Source of the DNA: Paracoccus sanguinis
GTDB taxonomy: Bacteria; Pseudomonadota; Alphaproteobacteria; Rhodobacterales; Rhodobacteraceae
Assembly: GCF_900106665.1 (NCBI RefSeq)
Contig: NZ_FNNA01000006.1
Span: 1 to 64,000 of the forward strand
Direction of reading: 5' to 3'
Length of the DNA stretch: 64,000 nucleotides
The notes beneath the pieces were generated by a model. The model did no database searches. It was not told where the DNA came from and saw nothing but the letters and a program-made list of their open reading frames with translations. Made by a program: the position numbers and the translations under genes. Below are positions 29,201 to 39,003 of this stretch, one piece after another; within the stretch, counting starts at the first letter, position 1; every line of letters starts with the position of its first letter.

Positions 29201-31003
29201 ATGACCCTTCACCCCGTCATCGACCGCGTCACCGACCGCATCCGCGCACGCTCGGCCGAGAGCCGCGCCGCCTATCTCGCCCGCCTCGCCCGCGCCGCCG
29301 AAGAGGGGCCGCGGCGGGCGCATCTGTCCTGCGGGAACCAGGCGCACGCCTATGCGGCGATGCCCGACAAGGCCGACCTCGCGCTGACCGCGCGCCCGAA
29401 CCTGGGGATCGTCACCGCCTACAACGACATGCTGTCGGCCCATCAGCCCTACGAGCGCTTCCCCGACCTGATCCGCCGCGCCGCCCACGCCGCCGGCGCC
29501 ACAGCGCAGGTCGCGGGCGGGGTGCCGGCCATGTGCGACGGGGTCACCCAGGGCCGCGCGGGGATGGAGCTGTCGCTGTTTTCCCGCGACGTGATCGCGC
29601 TCGCCGCCGGGGTGGCGATGAGCCATGACGTCTTCGACGCCGCCCTCTGGCTCGGGATCTGCGACAAGATCGTGCCGGGGCTGGTGATCGCCGCGGCGAC
29701 CTTTGGTCATGTCCCGGCGGTGTTCCTGCCCGCCGGGCCGATGCCCTCGGGGCTGCCCAACGACGAAAAGGCCAAGGTGCGACAGGATTTCGCCGCCGGG
29801 CGCGTGGACCGGGCGGCGCTGATGGCGGCCGAGATGGCCTCCTATCACAGCCCCGGGACCTGCACCTTCTATGGCACCGCCAACTCCAACCAGATGCTGA
29901 TGGAGTTCATGGGCCTGCAGCTGCCCGGCTCGAGCTTCGTGAACCCCAACACGCCCTTGCGCGAGGCGCTGACGGTCGCCGGGGTGACGCGGGCCGCGGC
30001 GATCACCCGGCTCGGCAACGACTATACCCCGGTCGGCGCGATCCTGGATGAGCGTGCCTTCGTCAACGGCATGGTCGGGCTGATGGCGACGGGCGGGTCC
30101 ACCAACCTCGTGATCCACCTGCCGGCGATGGCGCGGGCGGCGGGGATCGCGCTCGACCTCGCGGATTTCCACGACATCAGCGCCGCCGTGCCGCTGATGG
30201 CGCGGGTCTATCCCAACGGTCTGGCCGACGTGAACCATTTCCATGCCGCGGGCGGCCTTGGCTTCCTGATCGGCCAGCTGCTTCAGACGGGGCTGCTGCA
30301 CCCCGACGTGCGGACCGTGGCGGGCGACGGCCTCGACCGCTACACCGCCGAGCCGCGGCTCGACGGTGACGCGCTGACCTGGGTGCCGGGCGCGGGCGAG
30401 AGCCTCAACGACCGCATCCTGCGCCCCGCCGCCGCCCCCTTTGCGGCGACGGGCGGGCTGCACATCCTCGGCGGCAACCTCGGGCGGGCGGTGATCAAGG
30501 CCTCGGCGGTCAAGCCCGAGCTGCACGTCATCGAGGCGCCGGTGCGCGTCTTCGACGACCAGAACGCGGTCAAGGCGGCATTCCAGGCGGGCGAGTTCAC
30601 CGCCGACACCGTGGTCGTGGTCCGCTTCCAGGGCCCGCGCGCCAACGGGATGCCCGAGCTGCACTCGCTCACCCCCACGCTCTCGGTGCTGCTCGACCGC
30701 GGGCTCAGGGTGGCGCTGGTCACCGACGGGCGGATGTCGGGGGCGTCGGGCAAGGTGCCCGCGGCGATCCACGTCTCGCCCGAGGCGGCGACGGGCGGGC
30801 CGCTCGCACGCCTCAGGGACGGGGACGTGGTGCGGCTCGACGCGGTGGCCGGGACGCTCGACTGCCTCGCCCCCGACTTCGCCACCCGCGAGCCGGTGAC
30901 CGCCGACCTGTCGGCCAATGCCCACGGCATGGGGCGCGAGCTTTTCGCCGCCTTCCGCGCCCACGCAGCACCCGTCGAGAACGGCGCCGGGATCGTCGTC
31001 TGA
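29201..31003 (+). CDS. edd: Phosphogluconate dehydratase (Entner-Doudoroff)
   Basis: A 600-residue iron-sulphur dehydratase that converts 6-phosphogluconate to 2-keto-3-deoxy-6-phosphogluconate. Motifs: [31 protein letters not shown] with one cluster cysteine, [20 protein letters not shown] with another, and the C-terminal [18 protein letters not shown]. The ILVD/EDD family length of about 600 is met. GGAGGAG precedes the ATG by seven bases. The aldolase gene (eda) is not next to it; a strong terminator follows immediately, so edd is transcribed alone or from the far side of its operator. It is divergent from dctP. Confidence 0.96.
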   Translation: MTLHPVIDRVTDRIRARSAESRAAYLARLARAAEEGPRRAHLSCGNQAHAYAAMPDKADLALTARPNLGIVTAYNDMLSAHQPYERFPDLIRRAAHAAGATAQVAGGVPAMCDGVTQGRAGMELSLFSRDVIALAAGVAMSHDVFDAALWLGICDKIVPGLVIAAATFGHVPAVFLPAGPMPSGLPNDEKAKVRQDFAAGRVDRAALMAAEMASYHSPGTCTFYGTANSNQMLMEFMGLQLPGSSFVNPNTPLREALTVAGVTRAAAITRLGNDYTPVGAILDERAFVNGMVGLMATGGSTNLVIHLPAMARAAGIALDLADFHDISAAVPLMARVYPNGLADVNHFHAAGGLGFLIGQLLQTGLLHPDVRTVAGDGLDRYTAEPRLDGDALTWVPGAGESLNDRILRPAAAPFAATGGLHILGGNLGRAVIKASAVKPELHVIEAPVRVFDDQNAVKAAFQAGEFTADTVVVVRFQGPRANGMPELHSLTPTLSVLLDRGLRVALVTDGRMSGASGKVPAAIHVSPEAATGGPLARLRDGDVVRLDAVAGTLDCLAPDFATREPVTADLSANAHGMGRELFAAFRAHAAPVENGAGIVV

Positions 31004-31008
31004 ACGAC

Positions 31009-31041
31009 GAAACCGCAGGCGCTGCGGCCTGCGGTTTCTTT
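31009..31041 (+). terminator. Terminator after edd
   Basis: GAAACCGCAGGC (31009-31020) and GCCTGCGGTTTC (31027-31038) form a perfect 12-pair stem around a six-base loop, followed by TTT. It starts six bases after the edd stop. Confidence 0.85.
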
Positions 31042-31079
31042 CCTGCCCAAATATCCTGGGGTCCGGGGCAACGCCCCGG
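31042..31079. repeat. Dispersed 38-base element, copy 1
   Basis: It starts CCTGCCCAAATATCC and contains CCGGGGC-AAC-GCCCCGG, a hairpin. It matches 41445-41482 in 36 of 38 positions by eye. It lies just downstream of the edd terminator, at the convergent gene end. Confidence 0.7.
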
Positions 31080-31111
31080 CTTCGGCGGGGGCAAGGGCCC
31101 CCGGCGTCAGC

Positions 31112-31498
31112 TCACTTCAGCTTGGTCCAGGTCTGCGACTTGCAGATCAGCCCGCCGGCCACGCAGCCCGACAGCTGCATCGACTTGCCGTTCACCTGCG
31201 CCTTGCCGTTGTAGATCTTGTCGTCGGCCGGGCGCAGCACCTTGCCCTTGTAGGCACCGCCGCCGGCCGGGGCCATGCCGATCACGATCTGCTTGCCGAT
31301 GTTGGGCGACTTGTAGGCTTCCTTGCCCTTGAAGGTCTTGACGATGGTGCCGCAGAAGGCGCCGCCGCAGGGGCTGATCTGCACGAAGGCCGAGGCGCCC
31401 TCGTCGGCCTGGGTCTGCCACAGCCCCTCGATCGGATCGGCGGCCATCGCGGCGGTGCCCGCCAGCGCGAACGCTGCGGCGAGAATCATGGTTTTCAT
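31112..31498 (-). CDS. DUF2147-like secreted protein
   Basis: A 128-residue protein with a signal peptide ([20 protein letters not shown]) and the mature start [21 protein letters not shown]. The pattern [16 protein letters not shown], later [20 protein letters not shown] and [15 protein letters not shown], matches DUF2147 periplasmic proteins, with paired cysteines likely in disulphides. GGGAGG precedes the chosen ATG at 31498. Function is unknown; the family is often linked to envelope or lipid handling. It is convergent with edd. Confidence 0.85.
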   Translation of the reverse strand: MKTMILAAAFALAGTAAMAADPIEGLWQTQADEGASAFVQISPCGGAFCGTIVKTFKGKEAYKSPNIGKQIVIGMAPAGGGAYKGKVLRPADDKIYNGKAQVNGKSMQLSGCVAGGLICKSQTWTKLK

Positions 31499-31707
31499 AA
31501 GGTGTCCTCCCAAGGATCAAGCGCCAGGCGCTGGCGGAATCAGACGGGCAACGGCGCGATTCAGGCAAGCGTGACGTGGGGTAGCGGCGATCACTTCCTC
31601 GTCGCGCCGCGGGGCTGCCATGCCCCCTCACCAGCACCCGCGCGTCTTTCCCCGGCTCCGCGCCTGTGGCATGGACCCCCGACCCCACCGACAGCACGAG
31701 TGACGCC

Positions 31708-32424
31708 ATGATCCTTTACCCCGCCATCGACCTCAAGGACGGGGCCTGCGTGCGGCTCTTGCGCGGCGACATGGCGGCGGCGACGGTGTTCGGCACCGAC
31801 CCGGCGGCGCAGGCCCGCGCCTTCCAGGACGCCGGGGCCGAGTGGCTGCATCTGGTGGACCTCAACGGCGCCTTCGCCGGCCAGCCGGTGAACGGCGCGG
31901 CGGTCGAGGCGATCCTCGACGCCGTCACCGTTCCGGTCCAGCTCGGCGGCGGCATCCGCGACATGGCGACCATCGATGGCTGGCTGGCGCGCGGCATCGC
32001 CCGCGTCATCCTCGGCACCGTCGCGGTCGAGAACCCGGCGCTGGTCGAGGAGGCCGCCCGCGCCCACCCCGGCCGCATCGCCGTCGGCATCGACGCCCGC
32101 GGCGGCCGCGTCGCCACCCGCGGCTGGGCCGAAGATACGGAGGTCACCGCGACCGACCTGGCCCGCCGCTACGAGGACGCGGGCGTGGCCGCGATCATCT
32201 ATACCGACATCGACCGCGACGGGGCGATGGGCGGCCCGAACACCGCGGCGACCGAGGCGCTGGCCCGCGCGGTCGCGGTCCCGGTCATCGCCTCGGGCGG
32301 GGTGTCGTCGCTCGCCGACCTCGTCGCGCTGCGCGACACCGGGGTGATCGCCGGGGCGATCTCGGGGCGGGCGCTCTATGACGGGGCGCTGGACCTCGGG
32401 GATGCGCTCGCGGCGCTGCGCTGA
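31708..32424 (+). CDS. hisA: Phosphoribosylformimino-AICAR ribotide isomerase
   Basis: A 238-residue TIM-barrel enzyme of histidine biosynthesis that opens the ribose ring of Pro[20 protein letters not shown], the first strand with the catalytic Asp, and [14 protein letters not shown] with the second Asp, are diagnostic; [15 protein letters not shown] and [12 protein letters not shown] are the phosphate-binding loops. Start chosen at MILYPA, the family's normal N-terminus. Unusually, hisF does not follow: the next gene is secG, and no other his gene is within the window, so hisA is separated from the usual cluster here. Confidence 0.96.
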   Translation: MILYPAIDLKDGACVRLLRGDMAAATVFGTDPAAQARAFQDAGAEWLHLVDLNGAFAGQPVNGAAVEAILDAVTVPVQLGGGIRDMATIDGWLARGIARVILGTVAVENPALVEEAARAHPGRIAVGIDARGGRVATRGWAEDTEVTATDLARRYEDAGVAAIIYTDIDRDGAMGGPNTAATEALARAVAVPVIASGGVSSLADLVALRDTGVIAGAISGRALYDGALDLGDALAALR

Positions 32425-32469
32425 CGCCGGCCCAGTCGGGCTGAGGCGCTTGGGGGGCGGGCGATCAGC

Positions 32470-32498
32470 TTGCCTTCCCCCGGCCCGCTGCCTAGATA
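32470..32498 (+). promoter_or_regulatory. Promoter of secG
   Basis: TTGCCT (32470-32475) and TAGATA (32493-32498) are 17 bases apart, 31 bases before the secG start. Confidence 0.55.
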
Positions 32499-32528
32499 GG
32501 CGCGATTCCGAACCAAAGGCGAAAACCC

Positions 32529-33086
32529 GTGGAAAACGTCGTCCTGACCGTGCATCTCATCCTGGCGCTCCTGCTGATCGGGGTGGTGCTGCTGCAGCGG
32601 TCCGAGGGCGGCGGGCTGGGCCTCGGCGGCGGTGGCGGCGGGGTCATGACCGGCCGGCAGGCCGCCAACGCGCTGTCGCGCGCCACCTGGATGCTGGCCA
32701 CGGGCTTCCTGATCACCTCGATCGCGCTGACGGTCATCGCGGCGCGCAACTCGGCGGGCGTGTCGGTCGTCGACCGGCTGGGCGGCTCCACCGCCCCGGC
32801 GACGCCCGCACCGACCACGGGCCTGCCGACGCTGCCGACTTACGCGCCGCCGCCCGGCAGCGGCCAGCCGGTGCTGCCGCCCGGCGCCGCCGCGCCGGTG
32901 ACGCCGGCCGCGCCTGCTTCGACGGCGCCCGCCACGACCGAGCCGGTCACCCCTGCCGCCACGGCGCCGGTTGCCCCGGCCCCGGCCGAACCGGCTCCGG
33001 CCCCGGCTGCGGCGGACAGCCCCGCCACCACCACCACGACCACCACCACCGTCCCGGTCACGGCGCCCACCGCGCCCTCGAACTGA
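32529..33086 (+). CDS. secG: Preprotein translocase subunit SecG
   Basis: A 185-residue protein with two membrane segments (about 3-22 and 54-75) separated by the typical [33 protein letters not shown] loop of SecG. It assists SecYE in protein export. The C-terminal part, from about residue 85, is a long Ala/Pro-rich tail with a run of Thr near the end. The tail is much longer than E. coli SecG (about 110 residues in total) but such extensions are common in this order. The start is GTG. Confidence 0.92.
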   Translation: MENVVLTVHLILALLLIGVVLLQRSEGGGLGLGGGGGGVMTGRQAANALSRATWMLATGFLITSIALTVIAARNSAGVSVVDRLGGSTAPATPAPTTGLPTLPTYAPPPGSGQPVLPPGAAAPVTPAAPASTAPATTEPVTPAATAPVAPAPAEPAPAPAAADSPATTTTTTTTVPVTAPTAPSN

Positions 33087-33097
33087 TCCACAACCCT

Positions 33098-33117
33098 TGG
33101 GGGCGGCCTCGCCCCCA
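33098..33117 (+). terminator. Possible terminator hairpin after secG
   Basis: TGGGGGCG and CGCCCCCA form a perfect eight-pair stem around GCCT, twelve bases after secG. No T run follows, so its strength is uncertain. Confidence 0.45.
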
Positions 33118-33139
33118 CCCTACCACACATCGCGGTCCG

Positions 33140-33168
33140 TTGCGGCAACGCGGAGAATCGGCTATAGC
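33140..33168 (+). promoter_or_regulatory. Promoter of pyrG
   Basis: TTGCGG (33140-33145) and TATAGC (33163-33168) are 17 bases apart. The predicted first base is in the CTCCC stretch at about 33173-33177. Confidence 0.6.
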
Positions 33169-33170
33169 TC

Positions 33171-33229
33171 GACTCCCGTGATGGTCGCGGCTTTTGCCAC
33201 GGCCTGCTTGGCTGAACCTCACGGGAGTC
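33171..33229 (+). promoter_or_regulatory. pyrG leader hairpin covering the ribosome binding site
   Basis: GACTCCCGTGA at 33171-33181 and TCACGGGAGTC at 33219-33229 are perfect 11-base complements, 37 bases apart. The 3' arm contains GGGAG, the only ribosome site before the pyrG ATG at 33232. The 5' arm begins at the predicted transcript start. Folding would block translation of pyrG. Confidence 0.6.
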
Positions 33230-33231
33230 TC

Positions 33232-34890
33232 ATGGCGCGTTACATCTTCATCACCGGCGGCGTGGTCTCCTCCCTCGGCAAGGGGCTGGCCTCGGCGGCG
33301 CTCGGGGCGCTGTTGCAGGCCCGCGGCTACACCGTGCGGCTGCGCAAGCTCGACCCCTATCTCAACGTCGACCCCGGCACGATGTCGCCCTTCGAGCATG
33401 GCGAGGTCTTCGTCACCGACGACGGCGCCGAAACCGACCTCGACCTCGGCCATTACGAGCGCTTCACCGGCGTCAGCGCGCGCCGCACCGACACGATCAG
33501 CGCCGGCCGGGTCTATTCCAACGTGCTGGAAAAGGAGCGCCGCGGCGAATACCTCGGCAAGACCATCCAGGTCATTCCGCACGTCACCAACGAGATCAAG
33601 GACTTCCTCGCCATCGGCGAGGACGAGGTGGATTTCCAGCTCTGCGAGATCGGCGGCACCGTCGGCGACATCGAGGGGCTGCCCTTCTTCGAGGCGATCC
33701 GCCAGTTCATGCAGGACCGCCCGCGCGGCCAGTGCATCCTGATGCATCTGACGCTGCTGCCGTGGCTCGCGGCCTCGGGCGAGCTGAAGACGAAACCCAC
33801 CCAGCACTCGGTCAAGGAGCTGCGGACCATCGGCCTGCAGCCCGACGTGCTGGTCTGCCGGTCCGAGCACCCGATCCCCGACCGCGAGCGGGCCAAGATC
33901 GCGCTCTTCTGCAACGTCCGCCCCGACAGCGTGATCCCCGCCTACGACCTCAAGTCGATCTATGAGGCGCCGATGGCCTATCACCGCGCGGGCCTTGACC
34001 GGGCGGTGCTCGACGCCTTCCAGATCAGCCCCGCGCCCAAGCCCGACCTGCGCCGGTGGGAGGACGTGATGGACCGCCTGAACAACGCCGAGGGCCAGGT
34101 CCGCATCGCCATCGTCGGCAAGTACACGCAGCTCGAGGACGCCTACAAGTCGATCTCCGAGGCGCTGACCCACGGCGGGATGGCCAACCGCGTCCGCGTC
34201 CGGCCCGACTGGATCGCCGCCGAGGACATCGAGAAGGAGGGCGGGACCCACCTGCTCGACGGCTACGACGGCATCCTCGTCCCCGGCGGCTTCGGCGAGC
34301 GCGGGACCGAGGGGATGGTCGCCGCCGCCCGCTATGCGCGCGAGCGCGACGTGCCCTATCTCGGCATCTGCCTCGGGATGCAGATGGCGGTGGTCGAGGC
34401 GGCGCGCAATCTCGCCGGCATCCCCGACGCAGGCTCGGAAGAGTTCGACCACGAGGCCGGCGCCGGCCCCGACACGGGACGCTTCACCCCGGTCGTCTAT
34501 CACCTCAAGGAGTGGGTGCAGGGCAACCACAAGGTCGAGCGCAAGCTGTCGGACGACAAGGGCGGCACGATGCGGCTGGGCGCCTATACCGCCGTCCTCG
34601 CCCCCGGCAGCCGGATCAGCGAGGTCTATGGCGGGGCGACCGAGATCGAGGACCGCCACCGCCATCGCTACGAGGTGGACGCCCGCTACCGCGACCAGCT
34701 CGAGTCGGCGGGGATGGTGTTCTCGGGGATGTCGCCGGACGGGCGGCTGCCCGAGGCGGTCGAGATCGAGGACCACCCGTGGTTCATCGGCGTGCAGTCC
34801 CACCCCGAGCTGAAATCGAAACCCTTCGAGCCGGCGCCGCTGTTCGCGGACTTCATCCGCGCGGCGAAGGATCAGGAGCGGATGGTGTGA
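33232..34890 (+). CDS. pyrG: CTP synthase
   Basis: A 552-residue glutamine-dependent enzyme that makes CTP from UTP. The amidoligase domain (about 1-266) begins [22 protein letters not shown] with the P-loop, and contains [22 protein letters not shown]. The glutaminase domain (about 290-545) has VPGGFGERG, the nucleophile Cys in [13 protein letters not shown], and the His-Glu in [12 protein letters not shown]. The start is fixed by the conserved N-terminus. A leader hairpin would sequester the ribosome site (see finding). It overlaps the next gene's GTG start by four bases. Confidence 0.98.
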   Translation: MARYIFITGGVVSSLGKGLASAALGALLQARGYTVRLRKLDPYLNVDPGTMSPFEHGEVFVTDDGAETDLDLGHYERFTGVSARRTDTISAGRVYSNVLEKERRGEYLGKTIQVIPHVTNEIKDFLAIGEDEVDFQLCEIGGTVGDIEGLPFFEAIRQFMQDRPRGQCILMHLTLLPWLAASGELKTKPTQHSVKELRTIGLQPDVLVCRSEHPIPDRERAKIALFCNVRPDSVIPAYDLKSIYEAPMAYHRAGLDRAVLDAFQISPAPKPDLRRWEDVMDRLNNAEGQVRIAIVGKYTQLEDAYKSISEALTHGGMANRVRVRPDWIAAEDIEKEGGTHLLDGYDGILVPGGFGERGTEGMVAAARYARERDVPYLGICLGMQMAVVEAARNLAGIPDAGSEEFDHEAGAGPDTGRFTPVVYHLKEWVQGNHKVERKLSDDKGGTMRLGAYTAVLAPGSRISEVYGGATEIEDRHRHRYEVDARYRDQLESAGMVFSGMSPDGRLPEAVEIEDHPWFIGVQSHPELKSKPFEPAPLFADFIRAAKDQERMV

Positions 34891-35381
34891 GCCTGCGGCT
34901 GCGCCCCGGCCATCATGCGGCGGCGCTGCTGATCGCGGCGCTGCTGGCCGCCCCGGCGGCGCGGGCGGATGCGCCGCTCTTCATCGTCGAGCCGTCGCAG
35001 ATGCCCTTCGACCTCGGCCCCGGCGCACCGGCCAACCAGCCCGCGCGGGCGGCGAACCTGCCGACGGCGGCGGGCAATTCCTCGGGCGCGCCCGGCAATT
35101 CCTCGACCACCCACGCCAACGCGCCCGACAACCCGGCGAACGGCCCCGACGGCGGGCGGGCGATCTGGGCCGGGGACGAGGTGGTGGGCTACTACACCCG
35201 CAACGGCGGGACGCTGAACCTGTTCAGCCGCAGCGGCCGCCGGGTCGCCTATCGGCCGCGGGGCGGGCACACACGGTCGCTGTTCTCGCCCGCCGGGCGC
35301 TGGTGCGGCACGGTGGCCGACAGCGCCTCGGGTGTGGCGTTCGGGCTGACCCGCACCTGCGCGCAGGCGCTGCTGGACTAG
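34887..35381 (+). CDS. Secreted hypothetical protein after pyrG
   Basis: A 164-residue protein with an N-terminal signal (about residues 1-27, [17 protein letters not shown]). The middle is Asn/Ser/Gly/Pro-rich and probably unfolded (about 48-85), and the C-terminal 75 residues have beta-strand blocks ([26 protein letters not shown]) with two cysteines near the end ([14 protein letters not shown]). The GTG start overlaps the pyrG stop (GTGA) so it is likely coupled to pyrG. I do not recognise the family. Confidence 0.65.
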   Translation: MSLRLRPGHHAAALLIAALLAAPAARADAPLFIVEPSQMPFDLGPGAPANQPARAANLPTAAGNSSGAPGNSSTTHANAPDNPANGPDGGRAIWAGDEVVGYYTRNGGTLNLFSRSGRRVAYRPRGGHTRSLFSPAGRWCGTVADSASGVAFGLTRTCAQALLD

Positions 35382-35429
35382 GCCGGCCGCACCGCTCCCG
35401 CGCCGGTGAGCCAGCGCGTCGCGCGCAGC

Positions 35430-38400
35430 CTACCCCTTCCGCCGCCCCGCCGGGGCCGCAGGCTTCCCCGCCCCGGACCGCGCCCCCGCGGCAGGGGCAG
35501 AGGGCGCCGCGCCCTCCTTCACCCGCGCCGCCAGATCCTTGGCCACACCGAACGCCCCCTTGATGCGCTCGGCGTCCGTCGACCACGCGGCCGACACCAC
35601 GATCTTGTTGTCCACGATCCGCGCCGTGCCCTTGTGCTCGGTCAGGAAGGCGACGAGCCCGGCCGGGTTCGGGAACTTGTCCTGGTGGAACTGGACCGTC
35701 GCCCCCTTCGGCCCCGCGGTGAGCGAGGCGATGTTGGCGCGCTTGGCCATCGCCTTGATGCGGATCACCAGCATCAGCGTGTTCACCTCGCGCGGCAGCG
35801 GGCCGAAGCGGTCGATCAGCTCGGCCGCGAAGCCCTCGAGCTCGACCTTGGTCGTCAGCTGCGCCAGCCGGCGATAGAGGTCCAGCCGCACGTCGAGATC
35901 GGGGATGTAGCTTTCGGGGATCGTCACCGGCACCCCGAGGTTCAGCGTGGGCGCCCAGTCGTCGTCCGGCGCGCCGTCGATCTCGCCCGACTTCAGCCGC
36001 GCGATCGTCTCCTCCAGCATCGCCTGGTAGAGCTCGAACCCCACCTCCTTGATGTGGCCCGACTGTTCTTCACCGAGCAGGTTCCCCGCCCCGCGCAGGT
36101 CGAGGTCCTGGCTGGCGAGGTTGAACCCCGCCCCCAGCGAATCGATCGAGCCGAGGAACTTGAGCCGCCGGATCGCCTGCGGGGTCAGCGGGACCCGCGG
36201 CTTGGTGGTCAGATAGCAATAGGCCCGCGTCCGCGACCGCCCGACCCGGCCGCGGATCTGGTAGAGCTGCGCGAGCCCGAACATATCCGCCCGCCACACC
36301 ACCATCGTGTTGGCGCGCGGAATATCGAGCCCCGATTCCACGATCGAGGTCGCCAGCAGCACGTCGTGGCTCCCGTCGTAAAAGGCGTTCATCCGCTGGT
36401 CGAGGTCGCCCGCCGCCAACTGCCCGTGCGCCACGATGACCGACACCTCGGGGACGTGCTCCTTGAGCCAGTCCTCGACGTCCGGCAGGTCGGCGAGCCG
36501 CGGGACGACGAAGAACGACTGCCCGCCGCGGTATTTCTCGCGCAAAAGCGCCTCGCGGATCGTCACGCTGTCGAACTCGGAGACGTAGGTGCGGATCGCC
36601 AGCCGGTCCACCGGCGGCGTGCCGATGATGGAGAGATCCCGCACCCCGGTCAGCGACAGTTGCAGCGTCCGCGGGATCGGCGTCGCGGTCAGCGTGAGGA
36701 CGTGGATGTCGGAACGCAGCTCCTTCAGCCGCTCCTTGTGGGCGACGCCGAAATGCTGCTCTTCGTCGATGACCAGCAGGCCCAAGTCCTTGAACTTCAC
36801 CTGCTTGGCCAGCACCGCATGGGTGCCCACGACGATGTCCACCGTCCCGTCGGCCAGCCCCGCGCGCGTCGCCGCCGCGTCCTTGGCGGAGACGAACCGC
36901 GACAGCGGCCGCACGCTGATCGCCGTGCCGCGGAAGCGTTCGGCGAAGCTCCGATAGTGCTGGCGGGCGAGCAGCGTCGTCGGCGCCACCACCGCCACCT
37001 GCTTGCCCTGGCTCGCGGCGAGGAAGGCCGCGCGCATGGCGACCTCGGTCTTGCCGAAGCCCACGTCGCCCACCACCAGCCGGTCCATCGGCCGCCCGGC
37101 GGCGAGGTCCTCGGCCACGTCGGCGATGGCCGCGGCCTGATCGTCGGTCTCGGTCCAGGGGAAGCGGGCGGCGAAAGCCTCCCACTCGTGGTGCTCGGGT
37201 TCCAGCACCGGGGCGGCGCGCAGCATCCGCTCGGCCGCGACCCGCATGAGACGGTCGGCGATCTGGCGGATGCGTTCCTTCAGCCGGGCCTTGCGGGCCT
37301 GCCAGGCACCGCCGCCGAGCTTGTCGAGCAGCCCCTCCTCGTGCCCATAGCGGGTCAGCAGCTCGATGTTCTCGACCGGCAGATACAGGCGGTCGCCGCC
37401 CGCATATTCCAGCGCCACGCAGTCGTGCGGCACGCCCAGCGCGCGGATCGTCTCGAGCCCCGTGTAGCGGCCGATCCCGTGCTCGACATGGACGACCAGA
37501 TCGCCGGGGGTGAGGCTCTGGGTGTCGCGCAGGAAGTTGTCCGCCCGCCGGCGCTTCTTCGCCCCGCGGATCAGCCGGTCGCCCAGCACGTCCTGTTCCG
37601 AGATCACCGCCAGCGGCCCGGTCGCCTGCCCGTCCGCCACGAACCCCTCGTCCAGCGGCCAGACGGCGAGGCCGAGCGCGTTGCCCTTGGGCAGCCCGCG
37701 GATGTCGTCGATGGGGGTGCCGGTCAGCCCCTCGTCGGCCAGAAGCCCGGTCAGCCGCTCGCGCGCCCCTTCCGAGAAGCTGGCGATAACCACCGGGCGC
37801 GATTTCTGCAGGTCGCGGACATGGGCGGCCAACGCGCCAAACAGGTCCGCCTTCTCCGCCTGCCGCTGGGGCGCGAAGTTGCGCCCGACGTGCCCGCCCG
37901 CGTCCAGCACCCCCGGCCCCGGCGGGTGCGCCAGCACCGCCAGCCGGATCACCCGGTGCCGGGCCAGCCAGCGCGCCCATTCCGCGTCGTCCGCGAACAT
38001 CTCGGCCGGCGCCACCGGGCGATAGGGGCTGTCGCCGCCCTTCCGCGCCAGGCTCTCGCGGCGGGCGTCATACTGCTCGGCGATGGTGTGGGCGCGGGCC
38101 TCGCGGTGCTGGTCGAGGTGGTCGTCCAGCACCAGCGTCGCCCCGGGCAGATAGTCGAAGAGGCTGTCGAGCCGTTCGTGGAACCACGGCAGCCAGTGTT
38201 CCATCCCGGCGATCTTCTGCCCGGCGCTCACCGCCTCGTACAACGGATCGTTGGCGCCGCCGCCGTATTCGGCGCGGTAGCTCTGGCGGAACCGGGCGAT
38301 GGCGTCCTCGTCGAGGATCACCTCGGACATCGGCGCGATCTCGACCCGGTCGAGTGGGGCGAGGCTGCGCTGCGTCTCGGGGTCGAACTGGCGGATGCCG

Positions 38401-38942
38401 TCAAGGACGTCGCCGAAGAGGTCGAGCCGCACCGGCCCCGCGCCCCCCGGCGGGTAGATGTCGATGATCCCGCCGCGGATCGCATAGTCGCCCGGCTCGC
38501 TGACCGTGGGCGATTGCGAGAATCCCATGCGGACGAGGAACCCGCGCAGCGCGCTTTCGTCCAGCCGTGCGCCTTTGGTGGCGATGAAGCTCGCCCCCCG
38601 GACCGTCTCGGCCGCGGGCAGGCGCTGGATGGCGGCGTTCATGGTCGTGAGCACCACGAACGGCGGCTTGATGGCGCCGGTGGCGAGCGCCGCGAGCACC
38701 TGCAGCCGCTGCGCCATGATCTCGCCCGAGGGCGAGACGCGGTCATAGGGCGTCGTGTCCCAGGCCGGAAACTCGAGCACCGCCAGCGCCGGGGCGAAGA
38801 ACCCGAGCGCCGCGCGCATGGCGGCCATGCGGCGGTCGTCGCGGGCGATGTGGACGACCGGCGCGCCGCGGGCGGCCTCGCGCGCGATGAGGGCGGCGTC
38901 AAAGCCCTCGGGCGCGCCAGAGAGGATCAGGGTTTCGGGCAT
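35430..38942 (-). CDS. mfd: Transcription-repair coupling factor
   Basis: A 1170-residue DNA translocase that removes stalled RNA polymerase and recruits UvrA. Domains in order: UvrB-like N-terminal part, an RNA polymerase interaction domain around residues 470-560 (GDLVVHVEHGIGRYTGLETI begins it), the ATPase core with GDVGFGKTEVAMR (Walker A, about residue 625) and VIDEEQHFGVAHKE (Walker B DEEQ), QIRGRVGRSRTRAYCYL (motif VI), and the C-terminal domain, which here ends with a basic, proline-rich tail. ATG 38942 is chosen; a GTG 21 bases upstream is the alternative. No ribosome site precedes either, but a -35 TTGACA lies 30 bases upstream, so the message may be leaderless. Confidence 0.97.
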   Translation of the reverse strand: MPETLILSGAPEGFDAALIAREAARGAPVVHIARDDRRMAAMRAALGFFAPALAVLEFPAWDTTPYDRVSPSGEIMAQRLQVLAALATGAIKPPFVVLTTMNAAIQRLPAAETVRGASFIATKGARLDESALRGFLVRMGFSQSPTVSEPGDYAIRGGIIDIYPPGGAGPVRLDLFGDVLDGIRQFDPETQRSLAPLDRVEIAPMSEVILDEDAIARFRQSYRAEYGGGANDPLYEAVSAGQKIAGMEHWLPWFHERLDSLFDYLPGATLVLDDHLDQHREARAHTIAEQYDARRESLARKGGDSPYRPVAPAEMFADDAEWARWLARHRVIRLAVLAHPPGPGVLDAGGHVGRNFAPQRQAEKADLFGALAAHVRDLQKSRPVVIASFSEGARERLTGLLADEGLTGTPIDDIRGLPKGNALGLAVWPLDEGFVADGQATGPLAVISEQDVLGDRLIRGAKKRRRADNFLRDTQSLTPGDLVVHVEHGIGRYTGLETIRALGVPHDCVALEYAGGDRLYLPVENIELLTRYGHEEGLLDKLGGGAWQARKARLKERIRQIADRLMRVAAERMLRAAPVLEPEHHEWEAFAARFPWTETDDQAAAIADVAEDLAAGRPMDRLVVGDVGFGKTEVAMRAAFLAASQGKQVAVVAPTTLLARQHYRSFAERFRGTAISVRPLSRFVSAKDAAATRAGLADGTVDIVVGTHAVLAKQVKFKDLGLLVIDEEQHFGVAHKERLKELRSDIHVLTLTATPIPRTLQLSLTGVRDLSIIGTPPVDRLAIRTYVSEFDSVTIREALLREKYRGGQSFFVVPRLADLPDVEDWLKEHVPEVSVIVAHGQLAAGDLDQRMNAFYDGSHDVLLATSIVESGLDIPRANTMVVWRADMFGLAQLYQIRGRVGRSRTRAYCYLTTKPRVPLTPQAIRRLKFLGSIDSLGAGFNLASQDLDLRGAGNLLGEEQSGHIKEVGFELYQAMLEETIARLKSGEIDGAPDDDWAPTLNLGVPVTIPESYIPDLDVRLDLYRRLAQLTTKVELEGFAAELIDRFGPLPREVNTLMLVIRIKAMAKRANIASLTAGPKGATVQFHQDKFPNPAGLVAFLTEHKGTARIVDNKIVVSAAWSTDAERIKGAFGVAKDLAARVKEGAAPSAPAAGARSGAGKPAAPAGRRKG

Positions 38943-38949
38943 GAGCGGT

Positions 38950-38977
38950 GAGGTAAACTGCACCGGCGCGGTGTCAA
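38950..38977 (-). promoter_or_regulatory. Possible mfd promoter
   Basis: On the minus strand TTGACA (38977-38972) and TACCTC (38955-38950) are 16 bases apart, and the predicted start is within a few bases of the mfd ATG. The -10 is weak. Confidence 0.35.
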
Positions 38978-39003
38978 GATGGGCGGCCCCAGCGGCCCGC
39001 GGC

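Noticed and set aside
35406..38951. A 1181-codon plus-strand open frame across mfd
   Set aside because: It is the exact antisense of mfd. The minus-strand protein has all Mfd motifs, while the plus-strand translation is repetitive Arg/His/Gly.
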